DNA of 64,000 nucleotides from Pseudomonas sp. v388 (GTDB lineage Bacteria; Pseudomonadota; Gammaproteobacteria; Pseudomonadales; Pseudomonadaceae): assembly GCF_003935425.1 (NCBI RefSeq), contig NZ_RHQN01000006.1, positions 62,001 through 126,000 on the forward strand. The letters are read 5' to 3'. The translations under genes and the position numbers were made by a program. A model generated the notes under the pieces. The model was not told the DNA's origin. It ran no database searches and saw only the letters and a list, made by a program, of their open reading frames with translations. Shown in pieces: positions 1 to 9,659 of the stretch (positions within the stretch are counted from its first letter, which is position 1; each line of letters begins with the position of its first letter).

Positions 1-750
1 GCCGCTGGCTTCGGTCACTTCAGGCACGTCGGCCTGGCCGGTAGCGATCAGCATGCAGCAGTCGTTGGTCGAGGTATCGCCGTCGATGGTGATGCGGTTG
101 AACGACTTGTTGGCGCCGTCGCGGATCAGGTCCTGCAACACGCTCTGGGAAACCTTGGCGTCGGTGGCGATGTAGCCGAGCATGGTCGCCATGTTCGGGC
201 GGATCATGCCCGCGCCTTTGCTGATGCCGGTCACGGTGACGGTCACGCCATCATGCTGGAACTGACGGCTGGCGCCCTTGGGCAAAGTGTCGGTGGTCAT
301 GATGCCGGTGGCAGCTGCGGCCCAGTTATCCACAGACAGATCATCGAGAGCGGCCTGCAAGGCCCCTTCGATCTTCTCGACAGGCAGCGGCTCACCGATC
401 ACGCCGGTGGAGAACGGCAATACGGCCGCAGCGTCGACACCGGTCAGCTCGGCAAGCTTCTCGCAGGTGCGGCGTGCGGCAGCCAGGCCCGGCTCGCCGG
501 TGCCGGCGTTGGCGTTGCCGGTGTTGGTCAGCAGGTAGCGCACGGTGCCTTGGACACGTTGTTTGGCGAGGATCACCGGCGCTGCGCAGAACGCGTTCAG
601 GGTGAACACGCCCGCGACGCTTGAGCCTTCGGCGCAGCGCATGACGACGACGTCCTTGCGCCCTGGGCGCTTGATGCCGGCGGAGGATATACCCAGTTCG
701 AAACCAGGAACCGGGTGCAGCGTAGGCAAAGGACCAAGACCAACAGCCAT
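1..750 (-). CDS. argJ: Bifunctional ornithine acetyltransferase/N-acetylglutamate synthase ArgJ (N-terminal part; gene runs off the window)
   Basis: Reading the minus strand from the ATG at 750 gives 250 codons open to the window edge, starting [16 protein letters not shown]. The product transfers acetyl from N-acetylornithine to glutamate in cyclic arginine biosynthesis. The family hallmark [14 protein letters not shown] lies at about residues 178-191. The precursor is known to cut itself between the Ala and Thr of this motif to give alpha and beta chains; the Thr would be residue 189. The TGVIGE motif is at about 115-120. An AGGAG ribosome binding site lies a few bases upstream of the ATG. 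About 150 C-terminal residues of a usual ~405-residue protein are outside the window. It follows secA on the same strand, separated by a terminator. Confidence 0.95.
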   Translation of the reverse strand, partial: MAVGLGPLPTLHPVPGFELGISSAGIKRPGRKDVVVMRCAEGSSVAGVFTLNAFCAAPVILAKQRVQGTVRYLLTNTGNANAGTGEPGLAAARRTCEKLAELTGVDAAAVLPFSTGVIGEPLPVEKIEGALQAALDDLSVDNWAAAATGIMTTDTLPKGASRQFQHDGVTVTVTGISKGAGMIRPNMATMLGYIATDAKVSQSVLQDLIRDGANKSFNRITIDGDTSTNDCCMLIATGQADVPEVTEASG

Positions 751-804
751 GGATGTGCTCCTCAAGGACAATCTGTGCCGTGCGCATCGGGACGGCAATC
801 AATG

Positions 805-838
805 AAAAAACGCCGCGACAGGCAGGCCGGTCGCGGCG
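805..838 (-). terminator. Rho-independent terminator after secA
   Basis: A perfect 9-bp stem (811-819 with 830-838) with a 10-nt loop is followed, on the minus strand, by six T. It separates secA from argJ. Confidence 0.85.
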
Positions 839-859
839 TGGTTACTGCAGAGTCAGGCG

Positions 860-3595
860 TCAGTTGATCTGGCCGTGACAGTGCTTGTATTTCTTGCCCG
901 AGCCGCACCAGCACAGCTCGTTGCGGCCCTGCTTCTGCTCGTTGCGGACCGGCGCCTGAGCGACCGCGACGTCACCGGCTTCTTCCTCCAGCACAGGCTG
1001 TTCGATGCCCGGTGCAGCGGCGTGTTCGAACTGCATGCGCTTGGCCAGCTCCTCGGATTCCTGACGCAGACGCGCCTCTTCTTCCTCTGGATCTTCGCGA
1101 CGTACCTGGACGTGGGACAGAACGCGAATGGTGTCGCGCTTGATCGAATCCAGCAGTTCCTGGAACAGGGTGAAGGACTCGCGCTTGTATTCCTGCTTCG
1201 GGTTCTTCTGGGCGTAGCCGCGCAGGTGAATACCGTGGCGCAGGTGGTCCATGGTCGACAGGTGGTCTTTCCACAGGTCGTCCAGGACGCGCAGCAGAAT
1301 CTGCTTCTCGAACGTGCGCAGGGCTTCGGCGCTCGCCTGATCTTCCTTCTCGCTGTAGGCCACCAGCAGCTGCGCCATGATTTTCTCGCGCAGGGTTTCT
1401 TCGTGCAGGTGGTCGTCCTCGTCGAGCCACTGCTGGATCGGCAGCTTGACCGCGAAGTCGGTGTTCAAGGCAGCTTCCAGACCAGCCACGTCCCACTGCT
1501 CAGGCAGGGATTGCGGTGGAATGTGCTGGCTGATCAGGTTGGTGAGCACTTCCTCGCGGAAGTCGGCAATGGTGTCACCGATATTCGCAGCAGCCAGCAG
1601 GCTGTTACGCATGTGGTAGATCACCTTGCGCTGTTCGTTGGCCACGTCGTCGAATTCGAGCAACTGCTTGCGGATGTCGAAGTTGCGACCTTCCACTTTA
1701 CGCTGCGCTTTTTCAATGGCGTTGGTCACCATGCGGTGTTCGATGGCTTCGCCGGACTGCATGCCCAGGGCCTTCATGAAATTCTTGACCCGGTCGGAGG
1801 CGAAGATGCGCATCAGGCTGTCTTCCAGCGACAGGTAGAAGCGGCTGGAACCGGTATCGCCCTGACGACCGGCCCGGCCGCGCAGCTGGTTGTCGATACG
1901 CCGCGATTCGTGGCGCTCGGAAGCGATCACGTGCAGGCCGCCCGCTTCGATCACTTGCTGATGGCGTTTCTGCCAGTCGGCCTTGATCTGCGCGATCTGC
2001 TCGGGGGTCGGGTTTTCCAGGTTGGCGACTTCGACTTCCCAGTTGCCGCCCAGCAGGATGTCGGTACCGCGACCGGCCATGTTGGTGGCGATGGTCAGCG
2101 CACCCGGACGACCGGCCTGGGCAATGATCTCGGCTTCCTTTTCATGGAACTTGGCGTTCAGAACCTTGTGTTCGATGCCTTCCTGGGTCAGCAGCCGCGA
2201 CATGTGCTCGGAGGTTTCGATGGTCGCCGTACCCACCAGCACCGGACGGTTTTCCGCCATGCATGCCTTGATATCGGCAACGATGGCCGCGTACTTCTCT
2301 TCCGCGGTCAGGTAGACCAGGTCGTTGAAGTCCTTGCGCGCCAGCGGCTTGTTCGGCGGGATGACCATCACGGCCAGGTTGTAGATCTGGTGGAATTCGA
2401 ACGCTTCGGTGTCGGCGGTGCCGGTCATGCCGGACAGCTTGTTGTACAGACGGAAGTAGTTCTGAAACGTGGTCGACGCCAGGGTCTGGCTTTCGGCCTG
2501 GATGTTCAGGTTTTCCTTGGCCTCGATGGCCTGGTGCAGACCTTCGGACAGACGACGACCCGGCATGGTACGGCCGGTGTGTTCGTCGACCAGCAATACC
2601 TGACCGTCCTGGACGATGTACTCGACGTTGCGGTTGAACAGTTTGTGCGCACGCAGACCGGCATAGACGTGGGTCAGCAGGCCCAGGTTGTGCGCCGAGT
2701 ACAGGCTCTCGCCTTCGGCCAGCAGGCCGGCTTCGGTGAGCATTTCCTCGATGAACTGGTGACCGGCTTCGTTGAGTTCGACCTGACGGGTCTTCTCGTC
2801 GACGGTGAAATGGCCCGGCTTGGTGACTTCGCCTTCCACTTCCTCGATGTGTTGCTCGAGCTTGGGAATCAGGCGGTTGATTTCGGTGTACAGCTTGGAG
2901 CTGTCTTCAGCCTGGCCGGAGATGATCAGCGGCGTACGGGCTTCGTCGATCAGGATTGAGTCGACTTCGTCGATCACGGCAAAATTGAGTTCACGCTGGA
3001 ACTTGTCGTCCATGCTGAACGCCATGTTGTCGCGCAGGTAATCGAAACCGAATTCGTTGTTGGTGCCGTAGGTGATGTCCGCGGCGTAGGCGGCACGCTT
3101 CTCTTCAGGCGGCTGGAACGGCGTGACGACGCCGACGGTCAGGCCGAGGAATTCGTACAGCGGACGCATCCAGTTGGCGTCGCGGCGGGCCAGGTAGTCG
3201 TTGACGGTCACCACGTGCACGCCCTTGCCAGACAGCGCGTTGAGGTAAACAGCCAGGGTGGCGCAGAGCGTCTTGCCTTCGCCGGTACGCATTTCGGCGA
3301 TCTTGCCTTCATGCAGGGTCATGCCGCCGATCAACTGAACGTCGAAGTGGCGCATGCCCATGATGCGTTTACCCGCTTCGCGGGTGACGGCAAAGGCTTC
3401 CGGCAGAAGTTGATCGAGGGTCTCGCCTTTGGCTATGCGGGCCTTGAACTCTTCGGTCTTGGCGCGCAGTTGCTCGTCCGTGAGGGCCAACATTTGCTCT
3501 TCGAAGGCATTGACGAGTTGTACCGTCTTGAGCATGCGCTTGACTTCACGCTCGTTCTTGCTTCCAAAAAGTTTTTTTAACAAAGGCGCAAACAT
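860..3595 (-). CDS. secA: Protein translocase motor ATPase SecA
   Basis: The 911-residue product is the ATPase that drives unfolded preproteins through SecYEG at the inner membrane. The start is the ATG giving [16 protein letters not shown], the normal SecA N-terminus; an upstream in-frame start would add six residues and is unlikely. Visible motifs are Walker [10 protein letters not shown] near residue 103, [15 protein letters not shown] near 210, the preprotein cross-linking region after that, and helicase motifs TNMAGRGTD and [11 protein letters not shown] near 510 and 580. The C-terminus carries a zinc-binding SEC-C motif ([13 protein letters not shown]) for SecB and lipid contact. The length is normal for gammaproteobacteria. 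It is probably transcribed alone, with a terminator downstream. Confidence 0.98.
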   Translation of the reverse strand: MFAPLLKKLFGSKNEREVKRMLKTVQLVNAFEEQMLALTDEQLRAKTEEFKARIAKGETLDQLLPEAFAVTREAGKRIMGMRHFDVQLIGGMTLHEGKIAEMRTGEGKTLCATLAVYLNALSGKGVHVVTVNDYLARRDANWMRPLYEFLGLTVGVVTPFQPPEEKRAAYAADITYGTNNEFGFDYLRDNMAFSMDDKFQRELNFAVIDEVDSILIDEARTPLIISGQAEDSSKLYTEINRLIPKLEQHIEEVEGEVTKPGHFTVDEKTRQVELNEAGHQFIEEMLTEAGLLAEGESLYSAHNLGLLTHVYAGLRAHKLFNRNVEYIVQDGQVLLVDEHTGRTMPGRRLSEGLHQAIEAKENLNIQAESQTLASTTFQNYFRLYNKLSGMTGTADTEAFEFHQIYNLAVMVIPPNKPLARKDFNDLVYLTAEEKYAAIVADIKACMAENRPVLVGTATIETSEHMSRLLTQEGIEHKVLNAKFHEKEAEIIAQAGRPGALTIATNMAGRGTDILLGGNWEVEVANLENPTPEQIAQIKADWQKRHQQVIEAGGLHVIASERHESRRIDNQLRGRAGRQGDTGSSRFYLSLEDSLMRIFASDRVKNFMKALGMQSGEAIEHRMVTNAIEKAQRKVEGRNFDIRKQLLEFDDVANEQRKVIYHMRNSLLAAANIGDTIADFREEVLTNLISQHIPPQSLPEQWDVAGLEAALNTDFAVKLPIQQWLDEDDHLHEETLREKIMAQLLVAYSEKEDQASAEALRTFEKQILLRVLDDLWKDHLSTMDHLRHGIHLRGYAQKNPKQEYKRESFTLFQELLDSIKRDTIRVLSHVQVRREDPEEEEARLRQESEELAKRMQFEHAAAPGIEQPVLEEEAGDVAVAQAPVRNEQKQGRNELCWCGSGKKYKHCHGQIN

Positions 3596-3904
3596 ATCGA
3601 CAGGATCTTCCACACATAGGAATGGAGGGCGGCCCCGTGAGTCGCCCGTGCGGCCCTAACGGCCGCATGCGAACGAGCATTCTACCCGGAAACGGTGGTG
3701 AGGAAAGTGGCGTTAATCCACGATGCTGGCACAGCGCTGTGACGGGGCAGATCTACAATGGGGCCATATTTCAGCACTTCAACCCCTAAGTTGTTGAAGT
3801 TACTCATTGATTTGCCTATGAAAGCACGGAAAGCGCCTGCGACCCAGCGCCGCGAACGCTTTCTGTTAAGATAACCGCCTTGTTACTCCCAGGCATTGCC
3901 CCCC
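3596..3904. other. Divergent intergenic region between secA and dciA
   Basis: These 309 bp carry the divergent promoters of secA and dciA. No gene was recognised. The only obvious structure is an 8-bp inverted repeat (ACTTCAAC at 3776-3783 and GTTGAAGT at 3793-3800) about 105 bp before dciA. No convincing -35/-10 pair was identified by eye. Confidence 0.5.
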
Positions 3905-4360
3905 ATGGCCTTTCGTCCTCTCAACGCCCGCGCACCTGCCGTCCTGCTGCGCGAGGCCAAGCCGCTCAAAGCCATCTTCCGTCACGCCGAACGCCTGGGC
4001 CATCTGCAACGCCTGCTCGAAAGCCAGCTGCAACCGGCCGCCCGCGAACATTGTCACGTGGCATCCTGGCGTGAAGGCTGCCTGTTGCTGATCGTCACCG
4101 ACGGGCACTGGGCTACGCGCCTGCGCTATCAACAAAAACGTCTGCACCGGCAAATGCTGGCCTTCGACGAATTCGCCAACCTGACTCGCATCGTGTTCAA
4201 GGTGCAGCCGCCCACGGTGCAGAGCAAGACCGTCGGGCACACCATCGACCTGTCGACCGTCGCCGCGGAAAACATCCAGGCCACCGCCCAGGGCATCGCC
4301 GACCCGAAACTGCGCGCCGCCCTTGAACGTCTGGCCGGCCACGCCCGCAACAAGCCGTAG
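3905..4360 (+). CDS. dciA: DciA-like replicative helicase loader (DUF721)
   Basis: The 151-residue protein starts MAFRPLNARAPAVLLREAKP. Its central DUF721 core includes REHCHVASWREGCLLLIVTDGHWATRLRYQQ, where the domain normally ends with the pattern W-x-x-(Q/R)-L. DUF721 proteins (DciA) load the DnaB replicative helicase in bacteria that lack DnaC. I chose the second of two nearby ATGs because its N-terminus fits pseudomonad homologues; the ribosome site is weak (CAGG). The gene sits beside secA as in other pseudomonads. Its stop is only 7 bp from the convergent end of the secretion operon, with no terminator visible in between. Confidence 0.82.
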   Translation: MAFRPLNARAPAVLLREAKPLKAIFRHAERLGHLQRLLESQLQPAAREHCHVASWREGCLLLIVTDGHWATRLRYQQKRLHRQMLAFDEFANLTRIVFKVQPPTVQSKTVGHTIDLSTVAAENIQATAQGIADPKLRAALERLAGHARNKP

Positions 4361-4367
4361 CGGCCGC

Positions 4368-5042
4368 TCAACGCCAGCCCAGCGTTTTCTCGAAACGCGA
4401 CTCGCCGACTTTCAATATTCCCGCCTGACGCAACAGCGGCGTCACGCTGGCCTGGGGCTCGACTTCGCCGGCGATGGTTGCGCGACGGGCCAAAGGCTCG
4501 GCGTTGACGGTGAAACGATGTTCACCCTCGCGCCGCACATCGGCCAGCACCTGTAACGCCTCGCGACAGTCCACGTTGAGCGTGGCATTGCCCAGCACCA
4601 TCATCCAGGGCGCCAGCAGCGCCATGTCTTCGCTGCGCAATTCGCCTTCGCTGGCGGTGCAACGTGAGCCGCGACCGCGTAGCTGCAACCGGCCTTTCCA
4701 GTGACCGTCCAGGGTGTAGGCCGAAGGCGGCGTGATCAGCGGCTCGCCCGGCAGCAGATCAGCCTGCCACGCCCATGGCCAGCCGGTGACCGACAGATCC
4801 CAGGCCTGTTGCTGAAAGCCGCCGCTGAACTGCGCCTCGGCCATCCAGGGTCGCCACTTCCAGATCAGCGGGCCGATGGGGCCGACGCTTACCGCGTTCC
4901 CGCTCCACAGCGTGCCGCTGATGCCCTCCGGCTGCCAGCCCGGCGGCCAGCTGATCGTTCGCGCGATGAGCGAAGCCGGGAGGTTCAGCAGCACGGTGAG
5001 CGCCAGCACGACACCGCCAATGATCCAGATTCTGCGATTCAC
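4368..5042 (-). CDS. gspN: Type II secretion system protein GspN
   Basis: The GTG at 5042 overlaps the gspM stop (GTGA) and has GGGAG about 9 nt upstream, giving 224 residues beginning VNRRIWIIGGVVLALTVLLN. One N-terminal membrane helix (about residues 5-24) is followed by a periplasmic region with the typical GspN opening ISGTLWSGNA, seen in XcpN/PulN-type proteins. GspN is an accessory inner-membrane component found in only some T2SS and its role is poorly defined. It is the last gene of the minus-strand gsp operon. A longer frame opening inside gspM can be ignored because it is out of frame with the gspM product. Confidence 0.8.
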   Translation of the reverse strand: MNRRIWIIGGVVLALTVLLNLPASLIARTISWPPGWQPEGISGTLWSGNAVSVGPIGPLIWKWRPWMAEAQFSGGFQQQAWDLSVTGWPWAWQADLLPGEPLITPPSAYTLDGHWKGRLQLRGRGSRCTASEGELRSEDMALLAPWMMVLGNATLNVDCREALQVLADVRREGEHRFTVNAEPLARRATIAGEVEPQASVTPLLRQAGILKVGESRFEKTLGWR

Positions 5043-5470
5043 GGCACTGCACTCCCGACGTCCAGGCTGAAGATCATCGCCTGATGGCCTTGTTCCACGC
5101 TCCAGCGCAACGGCCGACCACCGCGCCCCTGAACGCTGCGCATCAACTGCGCCAAAGGCTCGGCGCGGGTCAACTCGCCGCGCAGCAGCCAGATATCGCC
5201 GCGTTGCTCGACCTTGGTCAGCACCAGCCCGCGGGCGCTGGCCAGGGTTTGCCAATAGTCGGTGGAAAATCCTGGGCCGGGGCTCAGGCTTTGCGCCTGG
5301 CGGGCCAGCGCCGGCCACTGGCTGATCTCCTTGACGGCCGCGACCACCGGCCGGCCGATCACCACCAGCAGCAACGTCAGCACCAGCACCCAACCGGCCA
5401 GCAGCGCATAGCGTCGGGTCGGCGGCAGTGCATGGATGGCGCTCGAAGCGCGGTGGATCAAAGCTTTCAT
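5039..5470 (-). CDS. gspM: Type II secretion system protein GspM
   Basis: The 143-residue protein has a short cytoplasmic tail, one membrane helix (about residues 21-43, YALLAGWVLVLTLLLVVIG) and a periplasmic ferredoxin-like domain. This is the bitopic architecture of GspM, which pairs with GspL in the inner-membrane assembly platform. Its ATG overlaps the gspL stop by 4 nt, and its own stop overlaps the gspN GTG, so translation is probably coupled. Sequence conservation in the family is low. The assignment rests on topology, length and position between gspL and gspN. Confidence 0.88.
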   Translation of the reverse strand: MKALIHRASSAIHALPPTRRYALLAGWVLVLTLLLVVIGRPVVAAVKEISQWPALARQAQSLSPGPGFSTDYWQTLASARGLVLTKVEQRGDIWLLRGELTRAEPLAQLMRSVQGRGGRPLRWSVEQGHQAMIFSLDVGSAVP

Positions 5471-6603
5471 GGCTGTACACCCAAGTCGAAATTCACGGTC
5501 AGCAGCGAGGCTTGGTCATTGGCTTCGACGCTCGCGGACGCCCCGACCGCCTTGCCCATCGCCTGCCAATGCGCCAGCGGTGGCGCTGCAACACTACCGT
5601 TGAGCACCAGTCGCCAGTTGCGGCCATCGAAATAGTTGCCCGACACGCCCCAGCCCGGCTGGGCAGCAAGCCAGTCTGAGACAGCCAGCTCCAGTTCCGC
5701 AACCTGCTGCTGACGACTGCGCCAGTCGGTTTGTCGGGCCTGCAGGCGCGCCAGCGAGCGAGCGGCCTGTTGGGCAGTACCGACCGGCCCGGTCACCGCC
5801 TCGACCTGAGCCTTCCAGCCCGGCACTTGCTGGCAGAATTGCACTGCCGACACGCCGGCCCAGCACAGCACCAGCAGCGCGCAAACGGCGGCCAGTCGGC
5901 GTTGAGTGCGACTGAAAAGTGCCGGACCACGAGGTGTTGTCACGCGGCGCGTTGCAGGGCTTTCCAACAGATTGGGCAAGCGCTCCAAAGGCGCCCATTG
6001 CGAAGGCCAGGCGCCTTGCATCCGCTGCGTCGGCTGCTGCCATTGGCCGGGACATTGGCCGAGAACCGGCGGCCAGAACAGCCAGGCCTGGGTGCCGTCA
6101 TCACCGCCGCGCTTGAAGCAAGCGCCATCGGTTCGCGACCAGCACAACAACTGACCGGGCGCTTGATGCGGCAGCAGTTGCGGCTCGGCCCACAGGCAGG
6201 TCGGCACAAGATCCAACGCTTCGCACTCCGCCAGCCAGCCATTCACCCTGGCACGCTCCACCACCAGCAGTTCCAGTTGCCCGTTGGCCCGCGACAGGCA
6301 ATTGACCTGCACCTGATCGACCGGCTGTTGCAGCACGTCTTCCAGCAGCATCGGCCATTCGTGGCGTTTGAGCCCTGGCGGTGCCGCGACCTGAAAGTGG
6401 CTGCACAGCGCTGCCGGAATGATCAGCGCGACGGTTTCAGGCAACAGAGGCGCAGGCGGCGGCCAGTCGCCGGACTGATTGCCGGGCATGCGACACCACT
6501 GCCAGCCGTTCTCCGGATCGACAGGCGGACGAACCAGCAACCAGCCGCGCGCATTGCGACGCCCGGCGCGCCATTGTTCGAACAGGGCGTCAGGCCGCTT
6601 CAT
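5467..6603 (-). CDS. gspL: Type II secretion system protein GspL
   Basis: The start at 6603 gives 378 residues and a 4-nt ATGA overlap with gspJ; a start 30 nt earlier is less likely. The N-terminal ~230 residues form the cytoplasmic actin-like domain that docks the GspE ATPase. A single membrane helix near residue 240 (LAAVCALLVLCWAGVSAVQF) leads to a periplasmic domain. GspL links cytoplasmic ATP hydrolysis by GspE to the pseudopilus platform. The gene lies in canonical order but directly follows gspJ, because gspK, usually between them, has been moved to 17591-18556. Confidence 0.9.
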   Translation of the reverse strand: MKRPDALFEQWRAGRRNARGWLLVRPPVDPENGWQWCRMPGNQSGDWPPPAPLLPETVALIIPAALCSHFQVAAPPGLKRHEWPMLLEDVLQQPVDQVQVNCLSRANGQLELLVVERARVNGWLAECEALDLVPTCLWAEPQLLPHQAPGQLLCWSRTDGACFKRGGDDGTQAWLFWPPVLGQCPGQWQQPTQRMQGAWPSQWAPLERLPNLLESPATRRVTTPRGPALFSRTQRRLAAVCALLVLCWAGVSAVQFCQQVPGWKAQVEAVTGPVGTAQQAARSLARLQARQTDWRSRQQQVAELELAVSDWLAAQPGWGVSGNYFDGRNWRLVLNGSVAAPPLAHWQAMGKAVGASASVEANDQASLLTVNFDLGVQP

Positions 6604-7190
6604 GGACGGGTATCGGGCAAGGCGAAAGTACACACATAAGGCGCTCCCTGACGCTCGAATTCGAGTCGCACGCCCCGATTGGGTTGCACCGCGACCGTGG
6701 AAGGAAACGCCAGCCAGCGCGTCCCCTGATAAAAACCGATGTGCAGCTTATCCACCGCCTCCAGCCGTTCACGGCTGTCCCATTGCGGCTCGCCAGCGGC
6801 GTACAGGTCGCTCGATGTCGCCAGGCTCAAGCGTCGCTCACCAGCTTCGAATGTGAGCCGCTGGCGTTGCAGGCCGGATTCTCCTGCCGCACCCGACCAG
6901 CCGCTTATCGCCACCCATTGCAGACGGTTGGCGTCCGGCTGCCAGTCCAGCCAGCTCACCGGCAACGGCAGGCGGTTTTCATACAGCTGACGCAGCACCA
7001 GTCCGTCGAAGCGACGCTCCAGTGCCATGCAGAACTCCAGCACCTGCGGCTCGTTACCGGGCTCGGTCAAACGCTCGCGCACCTTCAGCCAACCGTTGAC
7101 CAGCGCCGCCAGCACCACGCCGATCACCGCCGTCAGGGCCATGGCCACCAGCAATTCGATCAGCGTCAGGCCGCGCTGCCTTGCACTCAA
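6600..7190 (-). CDS. gspJ: Type II secretion minor pseudopilin GspJ
   Basis: The 196-residue protein begins MSARQRGLTLIELLVAMALT. This is a prepilin-type leader with cleavage expected after Gly7 and Glu at mature position 5. The hydrophobic helix is followed by a large soluble minor-pseudopilin domain. GspJ forms the pseudopilus tip complex with GspI and GspK. The start codon is TTG at 7190, overlapping the gspI stop as TTGA, with no strong ribosome site, which suggests translational coupling. No ATG start fits upstream of the leader. Confidence 0.92.
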   Translation of the reverse strand: MSARQRGLTLIELLVAMALTAVIGVVLAALVNGWLKVRERLTEPGNEPQVLEFCMALERRFDGLVLRQLYENRLPLPVSWLDWQPDANRLQWVAISGWSGAAGESGLQRQRLTFEAGERRLSLATSSDLYAAGEPQWDSRERLEAVDKLHIGFYQGTRWLAFPSTVAVQPNRGVRLEFERQGAPYVCTFALPDTRP

Positions 7191-7552
7191 GGTCGCACCA
7201 GAAACAGCGTGAACTGCCCCAACGGCTCGCGTTCGTCCCTGGCGGCGTACAGCGCAAGTTCACCACGGCGCAGGCGCTGCACGCCGGTCATGGCCAGATC
7301 CATGCGCCAGTAACAGGTCGCATCGCCCTGGCGCAATTCGCCGCGCACCTGATTGAGCTGCGGCCAGTAGCGCTCGACGTTGAACTGCGCTTCCAGTTCG
7401 CGGGCACACAGGCTGCCCAAGCGGTGTTGCTGCACGGCCTGATGCACGCTGATGCGCTGGCGCAGCAACTGGCTGACCATGACCGCCATCACCGCCGCAA
7501 TCCCCAGCGCCACCATCACTTCCAGCAGGGTAAAGCCACGCTGGCGCTTCAT
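7187..7552 (-). CDS. gspI: Type II secretion minor pseudopilin GspI
   Basis: The ATG at 7552 overlaps the gspH stop and gives 121 residues starting MKRQRGFTLLEVMVALGIAA. This is a textbook prepilin leader (cleavage after Gly6, Glu5 of the mature chain). A start 39 nt upstream would add a leader not seen in the family. GspI is the core of the GspI-J-K tip complex that primes pseudopilus assembly. Maturation requires a prepilin peptidase that is not encoded here. Confidence 0.92.
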   Translation of the reverse strand: MKRQRGFTLLEVMVALGIAAVMAVMVSQLLRQRISVHQAVQQHRLGSLCARELEAQFNVERYWPQLNQVRGELRQGDATCYWRMDLAMTGVQRLRRGELALYAARDEREPLGQFTLFLVRP

Positions 7553-7998
7553 GGCAGATCGACCCGGCTCAAACGGTTGTCGCTCAGCCATTGCCAGCGC
7601 TGCCCACCTTCCGGCCAGTGCCAGTTCAAGATCACCGGCGCAGCCAGCCCGGTGGGGGTGAACACCACGATCGGTTCGCTGGACACCGGCCAGTCAGCTT
7701 TCAATTCCGCGGGCCACGAACCCGTGGGCGATGCATCGGGCACCCAGCGCGCCGATGCCTTGTCAGCCTGCCAATGCACGAACTCCGGCTGCCGGCCGTT
7801 CCAGCGCATGCCCACGATCTGCCCGCTGTGTCGGGCCTGGGCCGCCTGCGCTCGGGTCTCGGCGGCCAGTCGTTCAAGCGCCCGCTGCATCGGCGCAGGC
7901 CCGGTGTCCAGCCAGGCGACACTCATGGCGCTGAACAGGCCGACGACCAGCAGCACCACCAGTATCTCCAGCAGTGAAAACCCACGCGACCGCTGCAT
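7549..7998 (-). CDS. gspH: Type II secretion minor pseudopilin GspH
   Basis: The 149-residue protein opens MQRSRGFSLLEILVVLLVVG, with cleavage expected after Gly6. It is followed by the minor-pseudopilin soluble domain, including IVGMRWNGRQPEFVHW. GspH connects the tip complex to the GspG shaft. The ATG immediately follows the gspG TAA with no spacer, and the stop overlaps gspI by 4 nt. Confidence 0.9.
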   Translation of the reverse strand: MQRSRGFSLLEILVVLLVVGLFSAMSVAWLDTGPAPMQRALERLAAETRAQAAQARHSGQIVGMRWNGRQPEFVHWQADKASARWVPDASPTGSWPAELKADWPVSSEPIVVFTPTGLAAPVILNWHWPEGGQRWQWLSDNRLSRVDLP

Positions 7999-8436
7999 TT
8001 ACAGGTTCCAGTTACCGATATCGCCGTCAGTCCCCTCGCCGCCCTGTGCAGCGTCGGCGCCCAGCGAATAGATATCGATGCGACCGTGCTCGCCCGGCGC
8101 GCGGTAGTGGTACGGGTTGCCCCATGGATCGTCCGGCAGGCGACGGATGTAACCGTCGGCGCGCCAGGAACGCGGCAGCGGTTCGACTTTCGGCGCACTG
8201 GTCAACGAGTTCAGGCCCTGTTCGGTGGTCGGATAACGCAGGTTGTCGAGGCGATACATGTCCAGCGCCTGCTCCAGCGTGGACAGGTCGGCCAGCACCT
8301 TCTGGCGCATGGCCTTGTCCTGATTGCCCAGCACGCTGGGCGCCACCACGGCGATCAGCAGGCCGATGATGAAGATCACCACCATGATTTCCATCAGCGT
8401 GAAACCGCGCTGGCGTGGCTTGAAGGTCGAAGGCAT
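7999..8436 (-). CDS. gspG: Type II secretion major pseudopilin GspG
   Basis: The start at 8436 gives 145 residues, MPSTFKPRQRGFTLMEIMVV, and has GGAGA 8 nt upstream. An ATG 15 nt earlier lacks a ribosome site. The prepilin leader is expected to be cleaved after Gly11. The C-terminal region DIYSLGADAAQGGEGTDGD matches the calcium-binding loop of major pseudopilins. GspG polymerises into the pseudopilus that pushes substrates through the secretin. Key leader residues are all intact. Confidence 0.96.
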   Translation of the reverse strand: MPSTFKPRQRGFTLMEIMVVIFIIGLLIAVVAPSVLGNQDKAMRQKVLADLSTLEQALDMYRLDNLRYPTTEQGLNSLTSAPKVEPLPRSWRADGYIRRLPDDPWGNPYHYRAPGEHGRIDIYSLGADAAQGGEGTDGDIGNWNL

Positions 8437-8453
8437 GAATGAAGTCTCCATGA

Positions 8454-9656
8454 TCAGAAAGTAAGGCCTTGATTGAGCTGCATGATCGGCAGCAGCACGG
8501 CCAGGACGATGAACAGCACCACGCCGCCCATCACCAGAATCATCAACGGCTCGAACAGCGCCATGAGCGTGTCCACCTGGCGGGCAAAGCCGCGCTCCTG
8601 GTTGTCGGCGACCCGTTCGAGCATGTCCGGCAAAGTGCCGCTGGCCTCGCCGCTGGCGACCATGTTGAGCAGCAGCGGCGGGAAATGACCGGCGCCGGTG
8701 AGCGCCCGGTGCAGGCTGACGCCGCCTTCGACCTGATCGCGCACGGTTTGCAGAGCGCGGTGAATTTCCCGGTTGCTGACCGTCGCGGTCGCCACCTGCA
8801 AGGCTTCAAGCAACGGCACGCCGCTGCCCACCAGAATCGCCAGGCTGCGCGACAGCCGGGCGCTTTCCAGCACGGTCAACAGCGCACCGACTCGCGGCAG
8901 CCGCAGCAGGTCGCGATCCCGGCGCAGGCGCCATTGCGGTTTGCGCAACAGCAGGCTGCCGCCGATGCCGACCAGCACGGCCAGCACCAACAACCACGGC
9001 CCGACCAGCACCAGCCCTTCGCTGATGCCCATCAACAGGCGGGTGATCATCGGCAGGCTTTGCCCGGTGTGGCTGAACTGTTCAGTGAGCTTGGGCACGA
9101 CAAAAGTCATCAGGCCGACCACCACCAGCAGCGACACCAGCATCAGCACCGCCGGGTAGATCATCGCAGTGCGCGCCTTGTGCCGTTGGCGCTGGACTTG
9201 CTCAAGGTGTTCGGCGAGGCGTTCCAGTACCGGTGCCAGCTTGCCGGACCTTTCGCCGGCTTCCACCAGCGCACAATACAAGCCGTTGAACAAACCGCCT
9301 TGGCGCCGCAGGCTCTGCGCCAGACTGTGGCCTTCGCCCAATGCCCCGCGCACCGCCACCAGCAGGTTACGAATCGCCGGTTCGGCCAATTGCCGCTCCA
9401 GGGTCGAGAGCGCATCCACCAGCGGAATACCGGCGCTCAGCAGCGTCGCCAGCTGCCGGGTCAGCTCGCACAACTGGCCGTGGTTGAGCCGCTGGCCGCG
9501 TGGGCTACGAGAGGTGGAATCCTGAAGTTGCAGTTCGCGGGCGAACAGGCCCTGCTCGCGCAACAGTTGTCGGGCGTGACGCTCGTTTTCTGCCTGCAGG
9601 CTGGCCTTGCGGGTACGGCCTGCCGGATCAAGCGCCTGATAGCGATAAGTCGGCAT
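8454..9656 (-). CDS. gspF: Type II secretion inner-membrane platform protein GspF
   Basis: The 400-residue protein starts MPTYRYQALDPAGRTRKASL, typical of GspF/PilC. It has two cytoplasmic helical repeats (about 70-170 and 270-370) and three membrane segments (near 170, 220 and 375). GspF is the polytopic core of the assembly platform contacting GspE and GspL. It lies 3 nt after gspE and 17 nt before gspG. Confidence 0.96.
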   Translation of the reverse strand: MPTYRYQALDPAGRTRKASLQAENERHARQLLREQGLFARELQLQDSTSRSPRGQRLNHGQLCELTRQLATLLSAGIPLVDALSTLERQLAEPAIRNLLVAVRGALGEGHSLAQSLRRQGGLFNGLYCALVEAGERSGKLAPVLERLAEHLEQVQRQRHKARTAMIYPAVLMLVSLLVVVGLMTFVVPKLTEQFSHTGQSLPMITRLLMGISEGLVLVGPWLLVLAVLVGIGGSLLLRKPQWRLRRDRDLLRLPRVGALLTVLESARLSRSLAILVGSGVPLLEALQVATATVSNREIHRALQTVRDQVEGGVSLHRALTGAGHFPPLLLNMVASGEASGTLPDMLERVADNQERGFARQVDTLMALFEPLMILVMGGVVLFIVLAVLLPIMQLNQGLTF

Positions 9657-9659
9657 CGA

